From contig CP114487.1 of NCBI GenBank assembly GCA_027186245.1, positions 6,009,001-6,073,000 on the forward strand: a DNA stretch of 64,000 nucleotides, in the 5' to 3' direction. Below the pieces are notes generated by a model. It was not told the origin of the DNA and searched no databases. It saw only the letters and a program-made list of their open reading frames with translations. A program made the position numbers and the translations under genes. Shown here in pieces: positions 32,201 through 43,562 of this stretch. Origin of the DNA: Coriaria nepalensis. Lineage: Eukaryota > Streptophyta > Magnoliopsida > Cucurbitales > Coriariaceae. Position 1 is the first letter of the stretch. Each line of letters starts with the position of its first letter.

Positions 32201-35200
32201 CATTACTAGGAATGAGAATATGATATAGAAAGAAGGCAAAGATGAGATGCTGAACAGAGAATCAAGGGCATATATTTCATTCTTCCTTGATGATTATACA
32301 AGGTGCAAAGTACATGTCAGAGGTCATATTTCAAAAGACACTCTGAAAGGGACTATGTGCATCTCACATGTCAGAGGTCATATACCAATGCAGACCAAGA
32401 CTTTCCAATCTATTTTAAGGATAATTTTGGTTTCAATTAGCTCAATGATATAATTAGGTAAGACAGTTTTGGATAGAGCAATTAAAAAAACGAATTATTC
32501 CTATCCAAGACCAAAGGCCAAAAGGGAGAGAATGAAGGTACAAACTTAATGTCTGATCCAAGTAAGAAACGTATATTAAAAGGAAGGTTGAATTTCCAAT
32601 GGTTATATAATTAAGCTAAGAGTGGATTGAGTTAATTCCAAATAAGACATCATTTCTTTACGTCAACCAACTTATTGAGTTCTTTCTCATGGCCTAAAAA
32701 CAAACAAAGGTAGGGAGACCACCAAGATGGGGAAAGGGGAAGTAATCAACCAACTATATTGAGGGCTTAACTACCTGCTTTATGCAATAGGTCAAAGCAA
32801 GAACTGCCCATGACATCATCCCAAATCTGCAATTTGTGAACACCTTGATGTCAAAGTTTTTACCAATTCGAGGATACAACTCCATACCCTGCAAAAGAAA
32901 CAAGATTTGGAAAGCACTTTCATTGAGGAACATGATATAGGCTAGAAAATGTGTTCACAGTTTATTTTTTATAAGCCTAGAAGATTTCATCAATTATGAG
33001 AATGATACAAAATAATGGGAGGCTCGAAAGAGGAGACTAAGAGCCCCCTCCACAGGCACACATCAAAGCACATTTACATCAAATTACAATCATGAGTTAT
33101 TATATCGAACAGATTTTACAAGTAATACCATATTTCACAAATAGTAATTTCTTAGATGGATAGCCACAACATACTATTTGAATGGGAAGGGAGACACTTC
33201 TAAGTTTTAAGTTTTATCAGCCTACGGACCTTGAATGAAGTTCGACGGGGGGAAAAAAAAGAGCTCGATTTTATAAATTGACAAAGACTCTGAAACTCCA
33301 ATGGTTATTGAATGGATTCTCATTTATAAAATCATCTTGAAAACATGAAGAACTTCTTCCAGATTCTGATTAGAATTATCATACCGTTTCAAAATACTTC
33401 ATAACTAGTATCATAGAGCAGGTGTATAGAACTAAAAAGAGAATAAAAGAACATACCCAGTAGAAATCAATTATAAAATTCCCAGAAGAACCAGAATCAG
33501 AGGAAGATGGTGCCACATGACCCTTGTATATATAAACACTAGAGTCAGAAAAGAAATAAAGATTGGTATATTCCCAAAGCTATTGTGTTACAAAGAGTCT
33601 GTATACTCACTTTTATATACAAAAAAATACAAAATATGAAGCTTCCAACAATGAGCGCTGTGAATATCTCCCCCAACTTATCATAAACAATCGAGGGGTT
33701 AAATATCCCAAACCTGAAGGATTGAAAAATAAAAGAGTAGTCAAGTGCAGTTGAGAATTAGAAGATAAGTAGAAGTCTGGTCAGAGATGCTCCTACACAA
33801 ATACAAATGCTATAAGGAGATAATTAGCTCGCATCAAACATTGCAATTCTCAGTAGACCAGTTAAAGGACATGTACACAAAGCAATTAATAACTCATAAG
33901 TCAGCAGAGAGGACTGACGTGATCACGTAGGCTTGATCAATGAGAACAGATGCTGTGAGATGAGTGTACAAATTGTTGACAGGGCTAATATTCAATTACT
34001 GTTAAGAGAACAAGCAATGGATTTAACCATGAACAGTAAGCAAAGACTAGGTTTTCACCAAGTAAAATATTAAGGCTGCTACCGGGCATCAGTAAAACAC
34101 AGAAAATTTATCAGAGCCTTTTCTAAGGACATGAATTTTTCATGCTCTAGAGCTTTTTTTTTCACGTTTTAAATGCCGGAACTTAAATTATTGAGTCTTA
34201 CCACCAGAGGCCAACATAGGTAACTAAGGTCACTATATATGCAGCCATGCCATTTGCCTGTAACATGCAAATAATGATTATTAAAGTGTAATAATAACCT
34301 CAATTACAAAATAAATAATGTAACTGCCAGAAAAGTAATAGAAACTCCTTTCAAAAGATGGTATATGGAGTGCACAGAAGCAAATCTAGAGAAGGTAGTT
34401 AGTAACTCATTTAGTAAACTGTCAAAACATTGAAGGCCTAATACCTTGTACACAGGCCGATTTCCGGTTGGAGATATTGGGCCCTCGACCCTTCTACCAG
34501 GTAGCAGAAGCTGAAGAGCAGCCTCGAAGGCACCATAGCATGCAATTATTTTCCAAGCAGTGGAAGTTGGTCTAGGCCATAAGTTTATATATCCCTGCAA
34601 CCCACTCTTTCTCAAGTAATCAAAGGTCTGGGATATAGATCCATCAGCATGTACCATCGTGTACCATCTGCATGGAGCAGAAACTATCCTCAGAAATATG
34701 TATAAATTTTCACTGATATCTCTTACATAAAATATCAAAAAGGCCAGCAGAAACAACATTCCAATAACCAACCTCATAGAAGATCTACATCATGTTTACA
34801 CATGATCTGGTTCTTGGTCGTTTGATCATCCTCAGATGCTTAGTTAAGCAAAATAGAGGATATACAATCATTACTACAATTACTACTTTTGTTAAGCGAA
34901 TTATCCCATCAACAGAACTAGAAGATCGAGTCACTTGTTTTATAACGACAACAAAATTTAGGCATTTTGTGAATTGCTATAGAGATGATTTTTTCCACTC
35001 AATATAGGCTCATTATTAAGTTTCGCATACTAAAGAATGAATGCTGCTTTGGTTTTATAGCATATCAGACCAGAAAGCTCTGAAAACAGACATGATTAGA
35101 AAGTGCAATGATTGGACAGTTTCTTTTTTGGACGACATTAAAAGTTTTCATCTCCAGTCATCCCTTTTTCACCAGCAGACATATAATTACTCGAATTTCT

Positions 35201-35566
35201 TAATTTCCATTCCTTCTAATTTGCTTCATTTTCTACACGATTAAACAGAAAATAAAATCTCCACTTTTAGATTCTTTTCTCAAAGACATGCATCTCAATG
35301 TGTACAGGAAATAGCCAGAAAGTTGAAAACAGACAAGATCAGTAATCAATACTAGATAGGATCCAATCTAGTCACCTCATTTTGATTCAAATTTATCACT
35401 ACCGCTCCAGAACAAATTTTCTCGAGGAAAGTGAAAATGCGAAATAGACGAAAGAAGAAAGAAGACTTAACAGTAAGATTACAAATGGAGGACAGAGAGT
35501 AAGAAGTGATAGCATGGAAACATATGTGACCAGCGGGGAATGCACAGTCTTCGCCTCTGCCGCCAT
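29293..35566 (-). CDS. DWF5: Sterol delta-7 reductase (7-dehydrocholesterol reductase), 13 exons
   Basis: Reduces the C7-C8 double bond of delta-5,7 sterols with NADPH in the ER, on the route to campesterol and brassinosteroids. Exons: 35566-35472, 34667-34445, 34257-34202, 33713-33611, 33522-33457, 32888-32775, 32031-31905, 31339-31239, 30565-30440, 30324-30260, 30073-29992, 29890-29808, 29359-29293; 1308 nt, 435 aa. It starts MAAEAKTVHSPLVTYVSML. The ERG4/ERG24 family motifs are present: GHVAPSSSDSGSSGN followed by DFYWGMELYPRIGK (about 160-194), YVTKFFWWEAGYWNTMDIAHDR, and GWWGSARHFHYVPEI, with the C-terminal KYWKLYCGKV and IPGIY. Multiple hydrophobic helices are present throughout. Length and motifs match known plant DWF5. 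No frame damage, so it is likely functional. Confidence 0.96.
29458..29475. repeat. (TA)n microsatellite in DWF5 intron 12
   Basis: A pure TA dinucleotide run within the last intron of DWF5. Confidence 0.8.
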
Positions 35567-36009
35567 AGCTTCTTCTATCACACGGCTTTCTTTGATTAAA
35601 TCACTCACAGATATTTTTAGGAGGAAGAGGAGACCTGATGAGAGTAGCTGTGAAAGCGAAAAAATATGTGATCTGATCTTAAGTTGTGTTTGGACAGACG
35701 GAAATGAAAGCGAGAAGAGAAAATTCAATTTGTTATTTTTCTTAATTATTACTCATCACAAAAATTAAAAGGACAAATAACAGACCCCTCATGTTTGATG
35801 ATATATATTTCTTAAAATCCTGTAATGGCATTCACAGGCTTTTATTAGAAGATCGCCATAATTTTTTTTTTTTTTAATTTTCGTCAAAACAAAAATAAAT
35901 TATTTGGATCTCTAAAATTTAAGAAATTAGAAATAATAGCATTTAACTTTTGGTTCTCTAAAAGTCTTAATTATTTATAATTTTAGGAAATTTAAGGCAA
36001 AAATCATTA

Positions 36010-36390
36010 AAAAAATATATAGCCGGGAGGGCGTGGCTGCGAAGATCATAGGCACAGGACAGAGAATAGAGGCAGTGAATAGCAAAGGCAGAGGTGGGTG
36101 CGACGGATCTTATCAAGAGGGAAGGCGTCAGATGGCGGCGGATCTATTCCTGCTCATAGTGGTGCAACCTATGCAGAGGCCAGAGGGCGGCAAACCTTCG
36201 TGACTTACGAAGACGAAGACTTCGTCTTCGTTTTATTTTAATTTTTTTTTGTCCATCCATCATCTGACATGTCAGGTATTCGATAAAGTTGGTCGGATTG
36301 GATACTCGATTCGACTAATCATTTGTATATGATAACTCGATTCGTAACCAATCCAATCCGTCATGTCAGATATAATTGGATCGGGTAAGG
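36010..36390. mobile_element. Fragment resembling a hAT-type element end
   Basis: GGTCGGATTGGATACTCGATTCG and AACCAATCCAATCCGTCATG-type subterminal repeats resemble the element at 27.3-28.0 kb, including a shared GACATGTCAG/GACATGTTAG phrase. It abuts the copia LTR at about 36.39 kb. Ends not resolved. It includes a perfect hairpin at 36207-36231. Confidence 0.35.
36207..36231. repeat. Perfect 12-bp inverted repeat with 1-base centre
   Basis: ACGAAGACGAAG, then A, then CTTCGTCTTCGT: both arms are fully complementary, and each arm is itself a GAAGAC-type repeat. It lies in transposon-like DNA. Confidence 0.9.
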
Positions 36391-38083
36391 GTTTTATGCA
36401 TATACCTATTACATCCTATATGCTTACCGAACAGATCCTTAAAAGCATCTTCCTCTCCTTCAACTAGTCTTATGCATGAGAAAAGCCCTTTAGAAAGAAC
36501 TATGAATCAATCCAAGTGTTTTTATAAAGTTTTTACCCTTGATCCACACAGACTAATTTTTCTCAAATGTTTTTCTAAGCTCTTAGGAGTGAGAGCAGAA
36601 ATTTCACTTTTGAAACTTTGGCCAATCTAAGGAAATGATGATTTTTCCATAACCCCTAGTGTCCTTTATATAAGCTCTTAGAGGAGGTTGCTTGTTGGAG
36701 TAGAATTCTATAATTGCTTTAATTAATTAACAATTTATGAGAATTCCAATAATCCCCTAGCTATTATTAATTATAGAAAAACAACTCCAAAAAATATAGG
36801 TGACGGTGGCCGAATATGGGTTGAACCAATTAACCCTATATGAATTTATTAATCAATCTTGTTAATTCATATTAATTCATGTAGTCAAGAATAGATTTAT
36901 TAATCTAATTATTCAATTTAAATTATTGTAGTAAATAATTAATTCTCAATTAACCAATATAACACACTTAGTTGTGCTAGCAGTACTGTATGACATCGTG
37001 TTACCAAATTAATATCTTTTTACTATTTATATTATACTAAATAATCTCATTATGTATATAATATGCCTTCTGTCCAATTTACGAAAATACACTTTGTTAG
37101 TCTTTTTACATGTGACCGATTAGGTTATACATCTTGACAGCAAGATAAAACTCATGTCTACTAATAATTTTATCCAATTAATGATCGGACCCCTTTAACT
37201 ATGAAAATCTATTTCAAACTAAACAGTTAAACTCAATCATCTCCATGATTAATTTAACTCAAACCATTCAACCAATATTGATTTCTAGCAAATGGTCAAT
37301 GTTGCATGTGAGACGAAAAGTGTACAATTTCCTCTGAAAGAACTTATATAACAATTATTGTGTTATTAATATTCTTCAATTTGGCCAATATCTCGATTCA
37401 TCCTAGGGCATGATTTACTAGTAAATCCTAATAAAGAAATCATATGAATAATATATCTCTATGTAATTTGACAATGGCTTTACTAAAAAATTTCTCTTTT
37501 TCTTACCAACCACCTTCCAAGGGTTTCAGTTATTACTAAGATGAGCATATTATGTCATAGGATTTTCTTTCTTTTATATCGGAGTGATGCATCCCATCTT
37601 GGCCACTCACAACCTTCATACCGACATTGATTCCTATAATTCTTATCTATGAAGTTTTAGGGTAAGGTTAAAGTATAGAACCTCGAACACAAGATTTCAT
37701 GGCGACCTCAGACCTTAGAATTAGTAACACACAAAATCTCTAGATAAAGCCTCATTAACAGTTAATATAAATATCATTGAGGTTATCTAATGTGACATTC
37801 AGTGAACTTAGTTTTCTACAAGCACCTATATTTTATACTGATATTCTATCAATATCAATGATCATGAGATTAATCATTCTTAATAATTAAGAAGATAAAC
37901 CATGTAATGGTTTTTCAGAATTATCAATATTCCGTCTTGATAATTTTATGACCATGAACATTAAGATATTTAGCCTTCAAACATCTTGATTCGATCACCA
38001 TCATAGTTAAAGTGCATAACCCAAAGTATAGAACTTTATCATAATATGTATATTAAGGAACATATAATATTATTACTCTAACA
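36391..38083 (-). mobile_element. Copia LTR relic (3' LTR)
   Basis: Read on the minus strand it starts near TGTTAGAGTAATAAT (38083) and runs through a promoter-like AGCTTATATAAAGGAC (about 36675-36660) to a U5-like end near 36395. It follows directly the pol end at 38.2-38.45 kb, so it would be the 3' LTR. Related blocks occur at 45.2-47.0 kb. The ends are approximate. Confidence 0.55.
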
Positions 38084-38465
38084 AACAATAATAAACATCA
38101 TACAAGATAATTGCTTTTATTAAAGATGAATATATCAAATACATCAATCCATTACTAGTATTGTATCTATAAAAAAATTGCTTTTCTAAAGTCTATATGC
38201 CCTATCGAGTCCAATCGATTCGCTTGGTGGGCATATGACTTTTAATCTCTCAATTGCACTAAATCTAATCATTTCTAAATCATATTCCTATTTTGTTAAG
38301 ATGATAATCAAACTTTTGATGGGAAAACACTTTAGTGAATAGATCAACAATGTTATCATCTGTATCGAGTCCCTCGATAATCACGTCTCCTTTACCGATT
38401 ATCTCTTTGATAAGATGGAACTGACATAGTACTGTTTACACATAAATTATTATTTTGGTACATGT
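38084..38465 (-). mobile_element. Copia pol 3' end relic
   Basis: The minus strand reads IIEGLDTDDNIVDLFTKVF and HQKFDYHLNKIG, the familiar end of copia RNase H/pol (family pattern: ...D.ADLFTK.L....F). It is followed by stop codons and the LTR. The rest of the element is replaced by the gypsy-type LTR starting at 38470. Confidence 0.75.
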
Positions 38466-38469
38466 CGAA

Positions 38470-39666
38470 TGATGTGGAAAAATCCTTAAAAGAAATCAAA
38501 TAAATATGTTAAGAAAAAGACGAAATATGTCAAAATAGGTCGTGATTTTGGCCTTCCCCCTCCCCCTAGACTAGTTGGCTGCTTAGCCAACAAGCAATGA
38601 CTAATCGGTGGCCAACCACCCAAGGTTGGTAGATCGGTCAGTGGTTGCATGACTGAATTAACTGTGTGGTCATGTTTCTCCTTCATTTTTTACTCATTTT
38701 TTTATATATTTAGGGATGGACCAGCAAAATATGAAGATATTTTTCTTGATTCAAGGGTATTCTAGCACTGTAAGAGGGTGTTTTTATCAAATTCAAGGGT
38801 ATTTCGTCAAATTAAAAGGGTTACTTCGTAAAGAAGAAATGAAGATCCAAAGACTTTTTAAATAAATATAGGAGTCAATTTGTAAAGGGAAGAGATCTTT
38901 GACTTGTTCGTGGGGCATTCCATCAAAGTAGCCATGTTTAATGGCTTAAAGGGATAAATCAAAATTTGAGAAAGATTTTTTAGCAATTGGGAGCCTGGTC
39001 GACAAAGCAAGGAGGCTTGCCTCCCAAGTCTTCGATGCTCATAAATAGAGACATCCGTCAAGGGGAAAAAAATACAACACAACCACTACAAATCAACCAA
39101 ACATCAGTTCATCTCTCTTTGCATAAAGCCTTGAAAGCAATCCTCTAATAGATTATATTATCACTCAATAAACCTCTTGTTTTCATGATTCATCGAGCAT
39201 TTTTGATGCTTAAATCATCAACTTGTCACAAAAATGCAATCTTCTTTTCGTTTCATTCATCGTTCAGTAGATTTAATATCTAAAACTAGTGTAACATGTT
39301 AGCATTCTATCCTACTTCTTTCGCATTGTAATTCCAAGTAGATCAATTTCTATTACGGTACATGTCCTTATTTAATGAAATGTTTTTACATTACCTTGTC
39401 ATGTAATTTAATGCAAGTTATTTTACATTTCTTTGATTTAGTGCACCCTCTATTTATCTTGCATTTAATTTATTTACACTTTAATTTTTCATTTTTAATT
39501 TACAATCACTTTATTTTATTACAATTTAAATTACCATTCTTTCATTTCTCAAATATCCTTACTTAGGGCATGCCCACATTGTATACTTTTTTCTAGGATA
39601 GAAAGATAACAATTTGTAATGGTAATTTTTTATTCACCTTGCATTCGTAGAATTTACATACTAACA
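38470..39666 (+). mobile_element. LTR of a gypsy-type retrotransposon (copy 2)
   Basis: It starts TGATGTGGAAAAATCC and ends near CTAACA before AATTAACATGTTCGGTGGGA, a primer-site-like segment. TATA-like CATAAATAGAG is at 39040-39050. It is related to the LTR at 19364-20764 but lacks its internal 182-bp duplication. Insertion is into the copia pol relic. Confidence 0.7.
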
Positions 39667-40140
39667 AATTAACATGTTCGGTGGGACTTAACACGATGAT
39701 GTCTACTCCTCGATTATGAAACCATACCCCGACAAATGTTTATCGATGGTTATTTGCCTGATCCTCTAATCCATAACCCTCGGTCCTGCTCCACTTGACA
39801 TAGCCAGAGAGGAGGTAAACCTAGCAGAAATAAGCTGACATGTCGAGGAATGGAATGGTTCCTTTTAAGAAGAGCCGAACAAATTTTCCCTTTTTGTTAG
39901 GTACCATAGATGCATACCACGTGATGTCTAGCGCCGCTATTTGTCAATAGGAGACATTTACCTCTGAACCACTCCTCTACTTTTTCAGTGACTTTTTTTG
40001 TACTCCCGATAAGGAGGTCCTCCGTGTTACTCCCCAGATTTCCATCTATGTTTGAGGGACTGCTGCTGCTCCTTTCAAAACGAGCATATCACGACATGAT
40101 ACCTCACCGTTTTGGTTAGGACAAAATTTGTGTTAACTAT
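39667..40140 (+). mobile_element. Gypsy-type leader/gag relic
   Basis: It begins with GGTGGGACTTAACACGATGATGTCTACTCC-type leader matching the position after the 19.4-kb LTR. Coding frames are decayed; no intact domain was seen. It ends in an A-rich tract at about 40180. Confidence 0.5.
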
Positions 40141-40511
40141 TCTATCTAGATTATTTCAAGAATATATCTGGGAAAAGAAAAAAAAAAAAAAATTAAAAAA
40201 AAACATATTTTGTTTTAATTGAATATTAGTTAGAAACTCTCAACAATACACCCTCATAAGCATTCATGTAGATGATTAAAAAAAAATAAACAAATAAGGA
40301 TGAAAATGTTGGAAGGCACGTGGAGGTGTAGAGAAAATAAGAAGTTGACTGTTTGGTTTATACCTAAGATTCAAAACTAAAAATCCCGGGAAGAAGACGT
40401 ACTAAGCTTTCATACAAAATCATCAATGAAAGGAATCGATCAGCTGAGAGAAGTAGTATGTACATAATTTTTCCGTTAAATCGTAATAATAAATATATAT
40501 AATACATTGCA

Positions 40512-41276
40512 ATGGAGATGAAGAATAATATCAATGGAGGTCATGATCCTGATCATGATCGTGATATCAGCATATCTCCATCTTCTTCGCCTCCTACCCC
40601 TCCATCTCCTCTTCCTATTAGCTACGGTCCCGGAAACCAAAAGTACTCCTTCTCCCCTTCACCGTCTCCTTCTCCGCCGTTTTCACCGCCTAATTCAAGC
40701 CGTACGTCGGCTGAGAATCTCCCTCTCTTGCACAAAACAACGTTGCCCGCTTCTACTACAACTACCAGTACTAAAGTGCTTTCTACATTTTCATTGGATC
40801 GTAGAGACCCGGATAGACCGGATTATGATTATGGACTGGAGTCTAACAGATCCTGCCTAAAAGATTTGTAAGGGTTTTTTCTCCTCTAGTTTAATTTCAT
40901 TTACGTTATTTTTTTCTTAGAAATTGTGTCTGGCATTTTAGGATTTACAGATGATCATGTTGAAAAACTTCTGGGGAAATTTTTTCTGTAGATTGAATTG
41001 TTTGACTGGTAGGTTTTTAGACTTATAGTCAGAATATCAATACACAAACCCTTTTTTTTTTTTTTTTTTTTTTAAATTCGAAATTCAAAGTATGCGTCAT
41101 ACCATCCAGTCAAAAAACATGTCAAATGTCTGAAAAGTAGAAACAATATCTAACCTTCTCTCTAATTTTGTTTTGAATCCTTTTTGTGTTGTTAACATTG
41201 GTCGTGGTTTGGTATTGAAAACAGGTTAGAATGGTTTATACAGAGATGCTGTAATTGCTGTACACGGTATCCATAA
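40512..41276 (+). CDS. Pro/Ser-rich small protein with Cys-rich C-terminus
   Basis: Two exons, 40512-40867 and 41225-41276, joined in frame across a GTAAGG...AACAG intron: 408 nt, 135 aa. Residues ~20-65 are very rich in Pro and Ser (PSSSPPTPPSPLP, SPSPSPSPPFSPP), followed by a Thr/Ser stretch and an acidic segment. The second exon gives LLEWFIQRCCNCCTRYP, a short amphipathic helix with four cysteines that could be lipid-modified or bind metal. The exon-2 peptide only appears after splicing, which supports the model. I do not recognise a named family. From the N-terminus it looks disordered. Confidence 0.6.
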
Positions 41277-41279
41277 CCT

Positions 41280-41314
41280 GCTGACTCGGTGCTGACTCGG
41301 TGCTGACTCGGTGA
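41280..41314. repeat. 11-bp tandem repeat, 3 copies
   Basis: GCTGACTCGGT repeated three times, directly after the stop codon region of the small Pro-rich gene, so probably in its 3' UTR. TGACTC is also the core of the GCN4-type site. Confidence 0.85.
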
Positions 41315-41454
41315 CTTATCCTTTTCCTTCTCATTTTTTGTCTTCTCACAGTAACCTGCACATTGCTTTCTTCACTCAGTTGGCTGCTGAGAGTGTCCAA
41401 GTGATCCAATGGTTGACCTTTTTTCTTTCTTTTTTTTTTTAATTTCACCCAAAC

Positions 41455-42420
41455 GGAAGTCAGTTATTTCTAGCAATACATCTGGCACAATTGCAAATAT
41501 TCTGAATTTTTTACAAGTTGCTAATGAATGTTGAGACTTAGGAGGTGGGATTTTTTTACAATTATATTTAGAGTTTAAAATTTGCTTTTAGTTACGAATA
41601 ATCCAACTATTTTTTATTATTTTAAAACTATTATACCCTTCAAAAAAATAAAAAATAAAAAATAAAAAAAATATCACAACTAGAATCTCTAAGATTCATT
41701 AAATTTATAAGTGTATTCATTAAAATTTATTAATATTATAAGTAAATTATTTAAAATTTTAAAAATTATAAATGAATTTTAATAAGAAATTTTTGAAATA
41801 TATCATATACTATCATATATACACATAATACTTTGTTATTCTAAAATACAATTCATTATTGATAACCAAAATAATTTAAAATTAAATTTAGATAAGTAAA
41901 ATAAGTAACAATTTCATCACGGTCATAAGTTCTTGAAATGAATATGTACTTCACTTGTCTATATCTAATTCCTACTTAATTTATTTATTATCATGATTAA
42001 TTGTGTATTGCAGTCACAAAAAATATATATCACTTTCAAAAAATAAAAGCAATTTTTTGCTAAATCTCGAGAGATTACTGGGTAATTTATAGTTTACCCT
42101 TCCCCTGTATACGAATGAATACAATAGTAACGTCTTGAGTTCTTTGCTACAAAGATTCAGAAAATTTGTTCATCTTTACCCCAACATTAGTTTCATGGGT
42201 TCTTTTATAAATCAGACAAGTCTGTACAACAAGTTTCCCCAGAAATTTATACAGAACAAAACGATGACAACAATATTTAATTTGGCCACAACCCAAATAG
42301 ATATCAGTGCTTATATTAACAATAGTATTGACCAATTTGCTGACCACATAGCATCTAAGCTCTCATGCTGAAAGTGCTTACTGGTTAGGCGGTGAACAAC
42401 TTTAGTTTCGGCCTAGACCC
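41455..42420. other. Intergenic, no gene seen
   Basis: AT-rich DNA with A-tracts. The stretch 42060-42420 is less AT-rich and could be 3' flank of the Gln-rich gene fragment, but no coding signal is convincing. Confidence 0.35.
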
Positions 42421-43562
42421 GTTGAATCTAATTTAAACACTTCTCAAGATTCCAGTTTACCTCTAACTCCAAATTCAATCGTTTATCCAGATGAATCCCT
42501 GAGAAGATTTCAATGAACCCGAAAAGTACTTTTGTTTTTTGGACTACTGTTGGTTTTGTTCTCTGTTGGGTGAAATTGGGATGATTTTGTTGCATGTTTT
42601 GAACGGCTACCATACCTGATTGTAGATTCTGGACATTCGAGGGCATATTACCAAATGCACTTTGTGAACCATGTTGTTGCTGTTGCTGCTGCATAGGCAT
42701 CATAGCCTCGGAATTAGCCGTTCCCATATCAAACAGAGAGAAAAAACCTTGAATAGCAGCACATCAGGAAAAATATAAGAATAAAAATAAATCCTTTTTT
42801 CTAAAAGGCTTGTGGTAAACATGAGAGATAAGGTAAGTTTCGTACTCTGCATAGGCATCCCGTTCGTGCCATGCAGTCATTTGACGTTTTCTTGGTATAT
42901 TACAAGGAATAATAGAGGCAAAAGGTAAAAAACCATGCACATTCCTGCTCGTGACTTTTATCTTTTTACTGATATAAGGAGGTGGCCATTCAATTCCAGT
43001 GGAACTGAGCAAGCATAGAACATGATAGCCAACTACTTCTCAGAAAAATTCAGTATAAAATCAATCGGTTTACTATTCAACCATTGAAAAAAAAAACTGT
43101 GATAATCAGACTTGCACCAACTAATTGAAAACAGAGAAAACAAGTAGCAAATGCAGGGAATCGACAAGTATTTTTGCACATGGAGTACCCATGATTTGGT
43201 ATAGAGTCAAGTACTCAACAACCTTCTAGACCAGAAAGGCTATTGCTATAGTAATTGGCTATGAAGTTGGTATTAGCCATTAATTAACTATTGACACGTG
43301 CTGAAAGATAGATATGAATCATTAGACTCGAAAATTCTGAGATAACTACTCCATATAACGATTAGTAAAATCTACCCAGTTTTAGAATTCATTCAGACTC
43401 TTGCAACTGGAACTAGTAAGCAATGATGATTAGACTTTAGACCAAAGTCTACTTCCTCTCCTCCACCACAGAATTGTACTAAATAGTATGACAAAATTGG
43501 TTAAACACATTTTAACGAACCTGCATCCATGGCCATCATTTGTTGTGATGGCATGGTGGCTG
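42421..43562 (-). pseudogene. Fragment of a Gln/Met-rich protein gene
   Basis: The minus strand at 42727-42560 reads SEAMMPMQQQQQQHGSQSAF and NVQNLQSGMVAVQNMQQNH, a Gln/Met/Asn-rich region typical of plant transcription co-regulators. A second piece at 42870-42840 reads NGMPMQ in one frame, and a third at 43560-43518 reads TMPSQQMMAMDA ending in a GT donor. The pieces cannot be joined into one clean model, frames are interrupted, and a copia relic begins at 43563 where further upstream exons should be. I take it as a decayed or captured gene fragment of unknown family. Confidence 0.45.
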
